A stretch of 64,000 nucleotides of DNA, taken from assembly GCF_034702125.1 (NCBI RefSeq), contig NC_085868.1, positions 24,215,776 through 24,279,775 of the forward strand, written 5' to 3'. The stretch is from Engraulis encrasicolus (Eukaryota > Chordata > Actinopteri > Clupeiformes > Engraulidae). Of the stretch, positions 36,710 to 64,000 are shown one piece after another. Position numbers and translations under genes: made by a program. Each line of letters starts with the position of its first letter. Position 1 is the first letter of the stretch. The notes below the pieces were generated by a model. The model worked only from the letters and a program-made list of their open reading frames with translations. It did no database searches and was not told the origin of the DNA.

Positions 36710-36881
36710 ACCCCTGTTTCACCTTGTGTGCCCAAAATAAGCATGTCTTGCCAGTCTTCTCTCCTTGATCCTGTTTTCATTACCGACAAGGCAGCAAGAA
36801 AAGAGGGTGCTGCAGATTACCCTAAAACACTGCTTCAGACTGAGACCTTGAGTTGCACTGAAGTAGACAGTGTGGTGGAGT

Positions 36882-36946
<65 letters not shown>

Positions 36947-37907
36947 CTTCGTTTTATATAGCGCCTCTCAAAATACCCAAGGTCGCTTTACATAAAATCA
37001 GTGTAGGTGTGTGTAGGTGTGTGCTTGTGGACACTAGAAGTCAAAGGCCTCCAAAACGAGATGGGTTTTAAGGTGTTGTTGGTGGCCAGTTAAGAGGCAT
37101 TTTGAATGTGGCTGGGTAGGTTGTTCCAGTGGAGTGGGGCAGCCGAATGAAAGGCTCTGTCACTGGTGGCCTGGTAGTGAGTGTTGTGTTGATCTGCTTA
37201 TTATGCCACTGTCTACACTTTTTCTATTACCACTGAACAATGAAAATAAGAATAAAATGTCTACTTTAGAGGGTTTTTTTAAACTGCAAAGGCACTTAGA
37301 CAAAATTGTCTCGCAGGTTGCCACCCCAGGAGAAAGCCAAAGAAATAGCAGTTCAAAAGTCTTTTGAGTAGAACTACAATTGGCTCAGCTGTAAATGACT
37401 GCACCAGATGGTGATGTTCACATTTGGAAATGGTATTATGAATGACCATATAACTACCATATTAGGCCAACAATAAACTAAGCAACTGCAACTATGCACA
37501 ATATAAACATACGTGATTTGGGTTACCAGAAAATACTGAAACACACTGGATTACTCCATTTTCTCATACACAGGATGTATAAACAATACATTTCCTTCCT
37601 TCCCCTGCCGTGGTTGATAAGACAAACACATTGTTCTGTAGAGCTACTCATAGACACAAGCCATACCTTCCTCAGCAATGTCGCCGGTACCACTGCCCCC
37701 CTCGCCAGAGACCCCCTCCACTACATCCGCGTCCTGCTCCCCTGCGTCCGAGCGGTACACGATGATGGACTCCATTTGGTCCTTCTTCTTCTTTCTCTTC
37801 CTCCGTGTCGCCGTGCCACATTCCTCTTCTGTCGACGACGACCTCGTCTGGGGTGCCATGGCAGCATGGTTTCCCACCGGGGCACTTTCCTCTTGCTCCT
37901 GCTCCAT
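34765..37907 (-). CDS. tmem169: Transmembrane protein 169
   Basis: Integral membrane protein of unknown molecular function, conserved in vertebrates. Three coding exons: 37667-37907 (ATG at 37907), 35535-35865, 34765-35098 (TGA); phases close to 301 residues, against 297 in human. Exon 1 is acidic with a basic stretch RRKRKKKK followed by ESIIVYRSD. Exon 2 carries DSRYVTLTGTITRG, GQMVDIHVSLTDKEL and the first membrane segment (VVLWSLSCLPVVFVLSFITSF). Exon 3 carries YNVFLVYNEERTF, a second membrane segment (LILTYPFLIVALSLC) and EKGFCGWACGKLGLEDC. An upstream in-frame GTG at 37937 is not used as the start because the ATG fits the family. The intron between exons 1 and 2 carries a small hAT-type insertion. 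The codons are very GC-rich compared with the flanks. Confidence 0.95.
35924..36102. mobile_element. hAT-type non-autonomous element, 179 bp, perfect 8-bp TSD
   Basis: Ends CAGGGCTCTAAATTAAC and GTTAATTTAGAGCCCTG are inverse copies, flanked by CACTGCAC on both sides (35916-35923 and 36103-36110). It is the same family as the outer element at 56897-57497 and lies in the first tmem169 intron. Confidence 0.9.
36675..36708. repeat. (CT)n microsatellite
   Basis: Pure CT tract in tmem169 intron 1. Confidence 0.9.
36883..37200. repeat. (ATA)n microsatellite joined to a dispersed repeat
   Basis: ATA triplets at 36883-36944 run into a TTTTATATAGCGCCTCTC segment followed by AAGGTCGCTTTACATAA, words shared by a widespread fish repeat. 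Family not named. Confidence 0.65.
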
Positions 37908-39171
37908 GCCGGCTGGATTCAGTGCCGCACGGGTCACACCCCACCCTGGTCACTCCTGTACTGGTTTCGGGGAGCTGCTGGCAAGTATTACTCGCACCTA
38001 AGCTCCTCCTTTCCAAGTACCACAGCAGCACAGCACAACACACCACTCGTGCCCCGTGTGCTCGTGCCCCCGGGGAATGAAACGCTCAGAAGTGTTCCAG
38101 GTATGCAGGAGAAAGCCAATAATCCCTCCGATATATCGCGCTCTCCCAAGTTTTAAATCCAATGATGGCGAACCGACAAAATCAATCTATTTGGAAGGAC
38201 ACAACACCTGCAAGCACCAATGGCACGGAATCCCAATTCTTCACCCGGTTTAGTAGGAATCGCGCGAGTCTGAAATCAGATCGAAGCGCACGCTATTGCA
38301 AGACTGACGATACAACGTCTTTAATACGGTGACCTCTTTCCATCGTCTTTACGCGCAAGTCTCCTTCAAAACGTTACCGAAAAACAGTTACACGTGCATG
38401 CCGAGACTAGTATCTGAACAATACCCATCCTAAGTAGCCTCTTTCCCTCCGCCCATTCGCTTCACAGTCGGCCAATTGGGAGAAAACGCAAAGGCACCGA
38501 CACAGCCTTCTGACACACAAACCGACATACAGCTCCCCTAGCAGTGCGCTTCGCTTGACTCTGCCTAGCAACCGACACTCTCCAAAAAGTTGATATTTGT
38601 AAGCGCACACTGCACATACAAGCACACGTCACTACAGAATGAAATCAATGATTCATATGCCCCAAGGGCTTAACACAATCTGCAACTGCATGGGTATTTG
38701 TTTTAATTATGTATTGAACATGAATAAGGTCAGCAGTGCTACTGTACCTCACAAGTTAAGAAACACTGAATCTCACCAAGCATAAACCTTTTTACCATTT
38801 TATTTAACACAGATTTGAAATATGATACAATTTGTAGAAATATTTACACTCTTAAATTACATAAAAAGTGTACCTCAAAAATGAGCACACAGATGATGAA
38901 GTCTTGCTGTTCCCAACACAATATGTCGCTTCCCAGTCTAACAAATGCAAATTGAATTCAAAACCCACTACAGATGTAGCCTGGGCCAGCCCATACCGCC
39001 TGAAGTCATGATAGCCAAGCTACGACAAGCACACCTTGTGTTACAAATAGAAGCATTTACTAAAAGTTAGTTTTTAACAAATCAAAGGCAAAATCAAGGC
39101 ACTGGTTCCCATGTCGCCTTTGCCTGGCTAATCTGAATTTCAGTTTTGTGATGATACAATGCCCCTGGTTA
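37908..39171. other. Gap between tmem169 and pecr
   Basis: The low end is GC-rich and should hold the tmem169 5' UTR and promoter. The high end holds the pecr 3' UTR with AATAAA at 38799-38804. I see no other gene. Confidence 0.6.
38799..38804 (-). terminator. Polyadenylation signal AATAAA of pecr
   Basis: Minus-strand AATAAA about 370 bases past the pecr stop. Confidence 0.5.
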
Positions 39172-45174
<6,003 letters not shown>

Positions 45175-45194
45175 GTTGGTGCGCTTCTGACGAT

Positions 45195-45211
45195 CACGTG
45201 GCGTGACGTCA
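45195..45211. promoter_or_regulatory. E-box and full CRE in the pecr promoter
   Basis: CACGTG (45195-45200) and the palindromic CRE TGACGTCA (45204-45211) lie 21-37 bases upstream of the pecr ATG. On the minus strand the start codon itself sits in AACATGGCGGC, a YY1-like word. Confidence 0.5.
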
Positions 45212-46445
45212 CCTGTGACTGCCCAATGAGAGCCACTCCCATCAGTTTACCTGAAATATCCCTTATTTCTGAATGATACATATTGACACAACCAGAGATT
45301 TATATTAGGAAGAACTTTGAATCCACCCCAAAGCCATTAAGACTGCACTCCTCATGGGCTCTTTCCACCTTTTACATTACATTTTGTCTTATTCATTTTC
45401 ATTTCATTATTCCAATTTATTTTTACTCGTTTTATTATTTTGTATTGTCTTAATCGTCACTGTATGTCTCTGATTATACCCTGGGTATACTAAAAAAACC
45501 CATCAGTTCCTGGATGAAACATGTAGAACTAGCATTCTCAAGTATAAAATAATAATAAAAAAAAAATCTATGTAGCACAGAAGTTTAGATTGCATTTGAC
45601 CAGTCTCCAATCTGCAGTTCAACTAAAACATTTGAATCAGACAATATTCTCTCACACAAACTACTGGTGTGCATTTACAACATTTCAGCAGCATCCCATC
45701 AAAGGCACAGGTACAAATCCAATATTTCCCCCCTTCATCCTGACTTGGGGAGTCAGTTTCTAAAAATGAGACATAGCTGTAGAAACTTCATCGTAAAGAG
45801 TCTTGTGGCATATTTTTCCATGATGCGTTTTTATTGCTCACAATTTGTATTTTAAATGTTAGATAAAAAGGTCCCATATAATCCCGATTTGTCCCAAGTC
45901 AAAGACAGAGGAAATGGGTTTGGGGCATGGTTTAGTAGGGCATTCCTCCAAACGCAAGAGAACATGTCTGTACTTGTGTGCGTCCAAGCCATGCTTGTCA
46001 TCAGTGGTTAAAAATGTAGGTATACCAGGACATATGTTTAACACTGTAGCGACGATTACTAAAGCACCTTTGACTGGAAACAACTATGGTTTAGTTTAGG
46101 CCAGAGATCCACCGAGGCAGCTGATAGAAGGAAAGTGCTTTTCAAATACTTTAGCTTGTAAGAACACCTTTATCGATTTGCATCCCTTAAAAGTCATTGT
46201 AATCTCCCTTTTAGTCTGATACATGAAGGTACAAAATGATTCGTCAAATGCCTTTGAAGGACATCAGCGCAGAAAGATGGTCCACACCTTACCCAACCAA
46301 AGGTTGGATTTATTCTCTGAACCCCAAAGTATTAGCTCATGTTGACAGGGAATCACTGAACTAAAAGTAAGTCCACCTTCAGGCATGAATTGATTTTTCA
46401 AAGGACAAATGCAAACTAGGAAACTCAAGTCCTGCTCCAGACCAA

Positions 46446-46451
46446 TTTATT
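46446..46451 (-). terminator. Polyadenylation signal AATAAA of rpl37a
   Basis: Minus-strand AATAAA 83 bases past the rpl37a stop, consistent with the short 3' UTRs of ribosomal protein genes. Confidence 0.65.
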
Positions 46452-46533
46452 GTGGGATGTTACTTTTGATCACATTTCAATATCATTTAAGTCCAAGGAG
46501 ATTTTGTTATCTGTACAAAAACAAAGTCCCAGT

Positions 46534-49852
<3,319 letters not shown>

Positions 49853-49870
49853 TACAGCAGAAGAGGTGCA

Positions 49871-49883
49871 GCGAAAAAGAGGG
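49871..49883 (-). promoter_or_regulatory. 5' terminal oligopyrimidine (TOP) tract of rpl37a
   Basis: The minus strand reads CCCTCTTTTTCGC about 20-30 bases upstream of the ATG, the pyrimidine run expected at the cap site of a ribosomal-protein mRNA and the basis of mTOR-dependent translational control. Confidence 0.7.
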
Positions 49884-49893
49884 CTTTGGTAGG

Positions 49894-49903
49894 GCGCATG
49901 CGC
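49894..49903. promoter_or_regulatory. NRF-1 palindrome in the rpl37a promoter
   Basis: GCGCATGCGC, the perfect NRF-1 consensus, lies about ten bases upstream of the TOP tract. Confidence 0.6.
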
Positions 49904-52746
49904 AATTTACTGATTCGTGGAGGAGGGCATTGTGGGATAGTGGAGGACGAATTTGACAGTGAATGGGTGAAAAACAGCTGTTTGCAGACTGTTTTTGGAC
50001 ATTGACGTCTATTATTGTTAATATACATATTGTGATTCACCTTTATACTTAATAATGCTTTATTTATCTTAAGTAGTTCCACTGTTTTGGTACTGGTAAA
50101 GTATGTAGAATGTGAGTTTAGAATTTAATTTAGGCCAACTTGTGCGTGTGTGTATGCAGCACGATTCCCCATCTACCAGGACCGTGTGTGTGTGTGTGTG
50201 ACAGGGAGTGTGATAGCATGATGTCTGTATGTAAGGCTGATGACTGATGTAAAAGGGTGTACTATATTTTCTACTGTAATGTACAATTATGTATAGATCT
50301 ATAGTATTATGTAGTTTTGTATTTGTGTATTTATGCAAGATAAACACCTTAATTTCCTTAATAATCAATTATTATTTTCCTTAATAATTAAGAAAAGTAC
50401 TATACTCTATTCCAACAACTTCATATAGGCCTACATAGGTTTTCCATTTACAAACATTGGTGATATGAGGAGGGGCAAAATGCTACGCAGCCAACCATGA
50501 GCACATTTTTGAGTGCCATGCAGTTCCCAACAATCAGCTTTAACAGTGCGCAGCCTGGGATTGTTTACAAACTGTAAAGCCATGTATATTGTTGCTAGAG
50601 TTATATTGCTCTATACCAGGTTCCCAACCTTTTTCTAAAAGGACCCATGTTTTTACTATTGTAAGCTTTGGTGACCCAACCACGCGAGCGCCCGCACGAG
50701 TCACAAGATGCCCTCTGTTTCCTGCGAAAACTAATTTTAGTTATTTTATTCCTCAATTCGTCTTTGGTCAAATATAGAATAAATGTTTAATGTAGCACTT
50801 ACAATTTGTTGCTTCTATGCATTTATTAGTTAAATGCTTTGTCTTTTATTCAACATGGACTATATATATTTAAAATGAAACCCCTTAAAATCAAGAGGGC
50901 TCCGCGACCCCCTGTGGATCTTTGGCGACCCATAAGGTGGGTCCCGACCCATAGGTTGGGAACCACTGCTCTATACTGCTATAAATGCACAATATTGTTA
51001 ACTCCACAAATTCAAACAGCTTACCATTAAAATAGTAAAATAGTTTTCAGACAAGTGTTTGACAGAAGTGTGAAGTGGAAACATTACAACATAATCTCTT
51101 GTATTCCTATCACTAATGAGTATGAAGTACAGGGTTTCAAGGTATTTAGGGCCCTATAGGGAAAGGGGGACTTGGGGCCCCTTATTCTCTTCAAATGAAT
51201 TTTGGTCATGGAAATAAGGTAGATTAGCCTCACACTCAAAATTGTCATTGCTGTCATTTGAATCAAGCACAACCAGTCATTACTGTTTGCTTGCCTTGGT
51301 CAAGAGCCCGGTCCAGCCATTTGTGCCTAAGGTACCTGCAAAATACTGCTGGATGCCCAAGCCCTTATTGGGTACCCTCTGCTTATTAAAACCTACAGTA
51401 AATATCTCAGCCTCCGAAGCACACAAAAACATTAAATAAGTTGCTTTTAAAAGCTAGGACCCTCATCTTGCATTCAGCTCTGACATACCCACATTTTAAT
51501 AAAAAAGGTAAAACCTCAAGAGCCTGAATGCAGCGTATATGTCGCTCCAGGCACCAAAGGTCAAACAACATATATTTACGCACAAAATCACACTAAAATG
51601 GACATGAACTGACAAATATTTTCAAATAAATATTTTAATAATTAGTACAGTAACAGATTAGCAAAATACTTTTTCCTGAACTAGGTCAGGGGATGGCAGT
51701 TGAAGGACAGGAGATTCCATAGTGCAGTCACAGCCCCTGGCATTTGTTTTGTTAACATAGGCCTACTCTATATTACTACCTTGAGAAACTTTATCAAAAA
51801 CTTGAGTTTATTCTTTTGCTTGTTTTTTTTTCCCTTGGCAGTTCGAAGGTCTGTTGCATGCATGTGTTGGTCCACACACATTCCTTTGTCACAGACTGAT
51901 TGTTAAGTCACAGGGTCAGTTAAAGCTTGAGGCATGTGATTCAGAGATGGCTTTAACCGTATTAATAAAACACAACTTTTAAACGTATGAATTGCAGTTA
52001 ACATGCATATGACCCTAAATAAGAGAGAAAGATCTTTACAAAGACATGTGTTGGCTGAACATAATTGAGTGAAATGTGTGTTAAAGGTGTGCTGTTGTAA
52101 ACAGTAGGATATTCCTCTTTGAGTAAAAGATTAATTTCATCATGATGTCTCAGTAACACTGACAAACGACATGAGTTACAAAGGCACCGATATTCTTACC
52201 AAATGACATGACCAAATACTCTAAACATAGGAAACTTAATACAACAAACATAACAATTCTAAATACAGTACATTAATACTACACTTGTACATCAACAGCA
52301 AAAAATTACTGATGAACTGATTGTGTTCAGTGGCTTCCAAAAGTCATCTGGTGGTGTCATGTTCAGAGACGCAGACTGCTACAGTTTAAAAGACAATTTG
52401 GACTAAAATCTTAAGGGGATTGTGCTAGAAAAAATGTAATGGGGAATACAGGTACATTCTGTTTTCAGATAGCAAATATCCATCAATAGTCAGAGCCGTT
52501 GATTATAGCAGTGTTTCTCAAACAAAAGGAGTACGTGGAAGAAAATGACAATAACAAAGGTGTGTAGCCCCACTGTAGTCACATTAGGACAGAGGAAGAG
52601 ACATAGAGCATATGTGAGGGGGTACTCAAGGTGTGTCATACAGTCCTAGGGCAAAAGGAAAAAGGTTGGGAAACTGGATTATCATCAAAGGGTCTGGTGA
52701 TAGCAACTCGCTAGCTCCCTCTGTGGGACGAGAGGGGACAATGCTT
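49904..52746. other. Gap between rpl37a and pfkp
   Basis: Contains a diverged LINE-like tail (about 50270-50400, plus strand), a hAT-type element (50617-50968), a copy of the ATATCTCAGCCTCC repeat (about 51400-51545; relatives at 32260 and 59105) and presumably a long pfkp 3' UTR next to 52746. I see no further gene. Confidence 0.6.
50617..50968. mobile_element. hAT-type non-autonomous element, perfect 8-bp TSD
   Basis: Ends CAGGTTCCCAACCT and AGGTTGGGAACCACTG are inverse copies. CTCTATAC flanks both sides (50609-50616 and 50969-50976). Confidence 0.88.
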
Positions 52747-61248
<8,502 letters not shown>

Positions 61249-61308
61249 CTGTGGAGAGAACGAGACAGATATGCACACATACACAGTGGGTGATGTTGAG
61301 GGATAGAC

Positions 61309-61650
61309 CAGTGGTTTTCAAAGTGGGGGCCGAGGACCCCTGGGGACCTGTGAGCGGATGCCAGGGGGCTGCGGCAAGTTGGTAGGAAAAATATAGCAAA
61401 AAATACTGAATAAGGTGAACATAAGGTGAACAAAGCCAGTGGAATCGTCTGCTTCTTTACAATGTAAAATATGTTAGCATGTATTATGCTTTCCGTAGTA
61501 CTTGAATGGGTTTAGGAATGCACCAAACTTCCTCAGTTCTGAAACCCGATACCCAGGAAAAATAGTGTGGCATGGCCTATCTTAGGGAGACCTGGCTGTA
61601 ATCTACAAGTATATGGGGGGCTTTGTCATGGTAAAGTTTGGGAACCACTG
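61309..61650. mobile_element. hAT-type non-autonomous element, perfect 8-bp TSD
   Basis: Ends CAGTGGTTTTCAAAGTG and AAGTTTGGGAACCACTG are related inverted copies; GGATAGAC flanks both sides (61301-61308 and 61651-61658). A partial relative lies at about 44360-44610. Confidence 0.88.
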
Positions 61651-61711
61651 GGATAGACCACTGCTCAGTGGAGGACAGACACACAGAGGGAAGCATGAGG
61701 GGCAGACACAC

Positions 61712-62323
61712 CAGTGCTTCCCAAACTTTTTCTGCTGGCACCCCCAGTTTGGACCTAAAAAAAATTTGCGACCCTCCCACCCACCTCCCATTTTTTGCAA
61801 AACTTTAATGTAAATCACAGGAAAGGTAAAAAGATGTATTAGCCATTGAAGTGAATATTGTTACTATTAATGTCTGGAAAGGTTCTAATAGCATATATTG
61901 AAGGTTTTATGCAAAAAGTCCCTTATGTCCGTGACCCCCCCAGCAGTATTTTCACGACCCCCTAAGGCAGGGCTGGGGAACCTTTTTCATTCGAGGGGCC
62001 ACTTCAAATTCATCCGAGGGCCGATAAAGTCCTCCGAGGGCCGTGTTTCGAACACAAACCAGGATTTCTTCCTGCATTTTAGGCCTATATTGAAGGCAGC
62101 CACAAACACTTTCTCTAGGTTACCTGAATAAAACTTAATTGTATTGCAAATGCATTTTCTACGATTCCTTTACAAAGTATGCCATATTTCATGTGAAGAT
62201 GAATAACATTAAAATCATACCGGGGGCCGGATAAAACGGCCTCAAGGGCTGCAAACGGCCCTCGAGACATAGGTTCCCCACCCCTGCCCTAAGGAGTCCC
62301 GACCCCCAGTTTGGGAACCACTG
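61712..62323. mobile_element. Inverted-repeat element (outer) interrupted by another
   Basis: Ends CAGTGCTTCCCAAACT and AGTTTGGGAACCACTG are inverted copies; no clear flanking duplication is left. Confidence 0.75.
61968..62286. mobile_element. hAT-type element nested in the outer element, perfect 8-bp TSD
   Basis: Ends CAGGGCTGGGGAACC and GGTTCCCCACCCCTG are inverted copies; CCCTAAGG flanks both sides (61960-61967 and 62287-62294). Confidence 0.9.
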
Positions 62324-62329
62324 CAGTAC

Positions 62330-62590
62330 CCTGAGACCCGGCCGACTCCACCCCATCTTTCTGCTCTGTGGGAGGACAGACATACAGTGCACGGAGGGCA
62401 GACAGACACACATTGAGCTACGGTGGCCTTCACCCTCATCTTGGTGGTCTGTGGGGGTACAGACACACAAACTGTACATAGAGGCTGACGTGGAGGGCAG
62501 ACAGACAGACACATATTCAGTCACCCACACCTCCACCACCACCTGGTGTTTCTCTGTAGAGAGACAGACACAGTGGCTGGGTGGCATGTA
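62330..62590 (-). repeat. Degenerate copies of a pfkp exon acceptor edge
   Basis: Three units on the minus strand, near 62375, 62460 and 62565, each have a CTGT..CC(C)ACAG or CTACAG acceptor followed by a diverged copy of the first 20-40 bases of the exon at 61248. A shorter piece lies near 61660. The original acceptor is at 61249-61250. Confidence 0.65.
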
Positions 62591-63621
62591 TTACCACCAT
62601 GCATTTAATTAAGGCACTTCTTTGACAGCTTGACAGCTAAGCAAAGGGTCAGTAGGGGCTTCAAGTGAAAATGTGAAGGAATGAAAGTTCGGCACAAATA
62701 CAAATCACCACTACTGTAGTCTTAAGTGTGAGCTGTCGTTCACCATCTAGTGGCGTGGGGGGCCCAAGTGGCTGCCTCCTGCCTAGCCTGGTGACATGCA
62801 CTTCTGCAGCTAAGTGAATGGATGTATGGCACTGTATGTATCCACGTGTGTGTTAAGTTAATGAGTGACAAGTAGGATTTGTGCAATTTGTAATACGTAT
62901 TGGCTTTCACTGCTGCTGCTGGACTCATTTGTTTCCTTTGGGACAAATACAGCAGAGAAGTATTCTTACTATGTATCTACCTGATTAGATACAGTGGAAT
63001 AACTGGTGACTACACCATGTAAGATCATGCACTAGTGTTGTAATTACCATACATTCTACTACTTCTTTACACACCTCTGACTACTACTACAATAAGGACT
63101 AGTAAAATTGACAAACAGACAAACACCATGTATTGCGAAATACGAAGCACATTCAGCCATCTGCAAATTATGTTTCTTAAACACACTGATTATTAACATG
63201 TACTATAATCTTGAAGATCATAAATATGTTCATGATTTGATTCAGAATCATGCCTCTGCAAACGATTTAGATGTATGATTTGCTTTCAATTATAACTTGT
63301 TTTTCTTAAAAGTTCATCTTAATCTTAAAAGCTTTTCAAAAGTTAATCTGGATGGGACGTAGGACGGGATAGGGGGTGATAGAGGCAGTAGAGTCAGCTG
63401 AGTAAAATCAACAGGGATTAGATTCTGGCCTTTTCTGTTTGTTATCACGGAATTTGACACCACAAACAACCTTTCAAGGCTATGTATGCTGCTAGCTACT
63501 ATTCAGAAGCTACGCCGAGCAGTGCCTCGCCTGCACAAATACCCACCGATCCCTGTGGACTAACACTACACTACACAACACCACACCACTCTGCGGCCCT
63601 CTCAAACATCTTGTGCCTTTT

Positions 63622-63696
<75 letters not shown>

Positions 63697-63697
63697 A

Positions 63698-63770
<73 letters not shown>

Positions 63771-64000
63771 ACACCCCACACACACACCACTGCTAACACC
63801 ATGGCCCTGGAAATATCTCAAGGCCGTGACCGGGCATCTCTCTCGCTCGCTCGCTCGCTCTCTCTCTTTTCAATGGCGGCGTGTCTGTAACAGCGTGGCT
63901 TTGTCTGAATGTGCTCAAAGCATCCCTGGTGGGGCATTAGGGAGGGTAAACCCAAGCCAGGTGATATCCGAGACGCTTTCAACCCACTATGCTTGACTGG
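62591..64000. other. pfkp intronic end of the window
   Basis: No further pfkp exon is visible. It holds a (CT)n tract (63625-63694) running into a (CA)n tract (63700-63764). Confidence 0.6.

Larger units (their letters stand above)
45175..46533. other. Gap between pecr and rpl37a
   Basis: The low end is the pecr promoter, the high end the short rpl37a 3' UTR. Apart from short open frames without splice context I see nothing in it. Confidence 0.6.

Noticed and set aside
37908..37937. Upstream GTG start for tmem169
   Set aside because: A vertebrate nuclear gene is expected to start at ATG, and the ATG at 37907 gives a family-like length.

Overview
This 64 kb window is nuclear DNA of a ray-finned (teleost) fish. 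The genes are vertebrate genes with conserved intron phases, introns are short, (CA)n and other microsatellites are dense, and the gaps are full of tRNA-derived SINEs, short LINE 3' tails and small terminal-inverted-repeat elements. I cannot fix the species. No prokaryotic operon, CRISPR array or viral genome is present.

I read seven recognisable genes and one unrecognised candidate, all on the minus strand. From low to high coordinate: (1) retreg2 (ER-phagy receptor; exons 1-6, 3' part outside the window); (2) an unrecognised two-exon candidate encoding a small protein with a C-terminal membrane anchor, at about 5.9-6.7 kb; (3) prkag3 (AMPK gamma subunit, 11 coding exons, 319 aa); (4) cflar (c-FLIP, 10 coding exons, 489 aa); (5) tmem169 (3 coding exons, 301 aa); (6) pecr (peroxisomal trans-2-enoyl-CoA reductase, 8 exons, 298 aa ending in SKL); (7) rpl37a (4 exons, 92 aa); (8) the last 13 exons of pfkp (platelet-type phosphofructokinase, C-terminal half). 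Exons were joined by hand; GT/AG sites and phases close without a frameshift for all seven recognised genes. Genes 1-7 (apart from the unrecognised one) correspond to genes I know from human 2q33-q35, while human PFKP lies on chromosome 10, so its neighbourhood here is worth checking.

The genes are not a functional unit, though prkag3 and pfkp (energy sensing, glycolysis) and retreg2 and pecr (organelle turnover, peroxisomal lipid synthesis) are all metabolic. Promoter-proximal motifs fit known biology: a CLEAR-like E-box upstream of retreg2, a perfect kappaB palindrome plus C/EBP- and IRF-like sites upstream of cflar, a full CRE and an E-box at pecr, and an NRF-1 palindrome with a 5'TOP tract at rpl37a.

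The most unusual feature is at the exon edges. At six exon edges in four genes (retreg2, prkag3, tmem169, pfkp) short pieces spanning or abutting an exon boundary are duplicated locally, leaving decoy splice sites or exon fragments in the intron or 3' flank. At two acceptors (prkag3, cflar) a LINE 3' tail ends directly at the splice site and supplies its pyrimidine tract. At two donors (prkag3, pfkp) a small inverted-repeat element sits 10-25 bases into the intron. Several of these elements have clear 8-bp target duplications (hAT type), and two are nested inside others.
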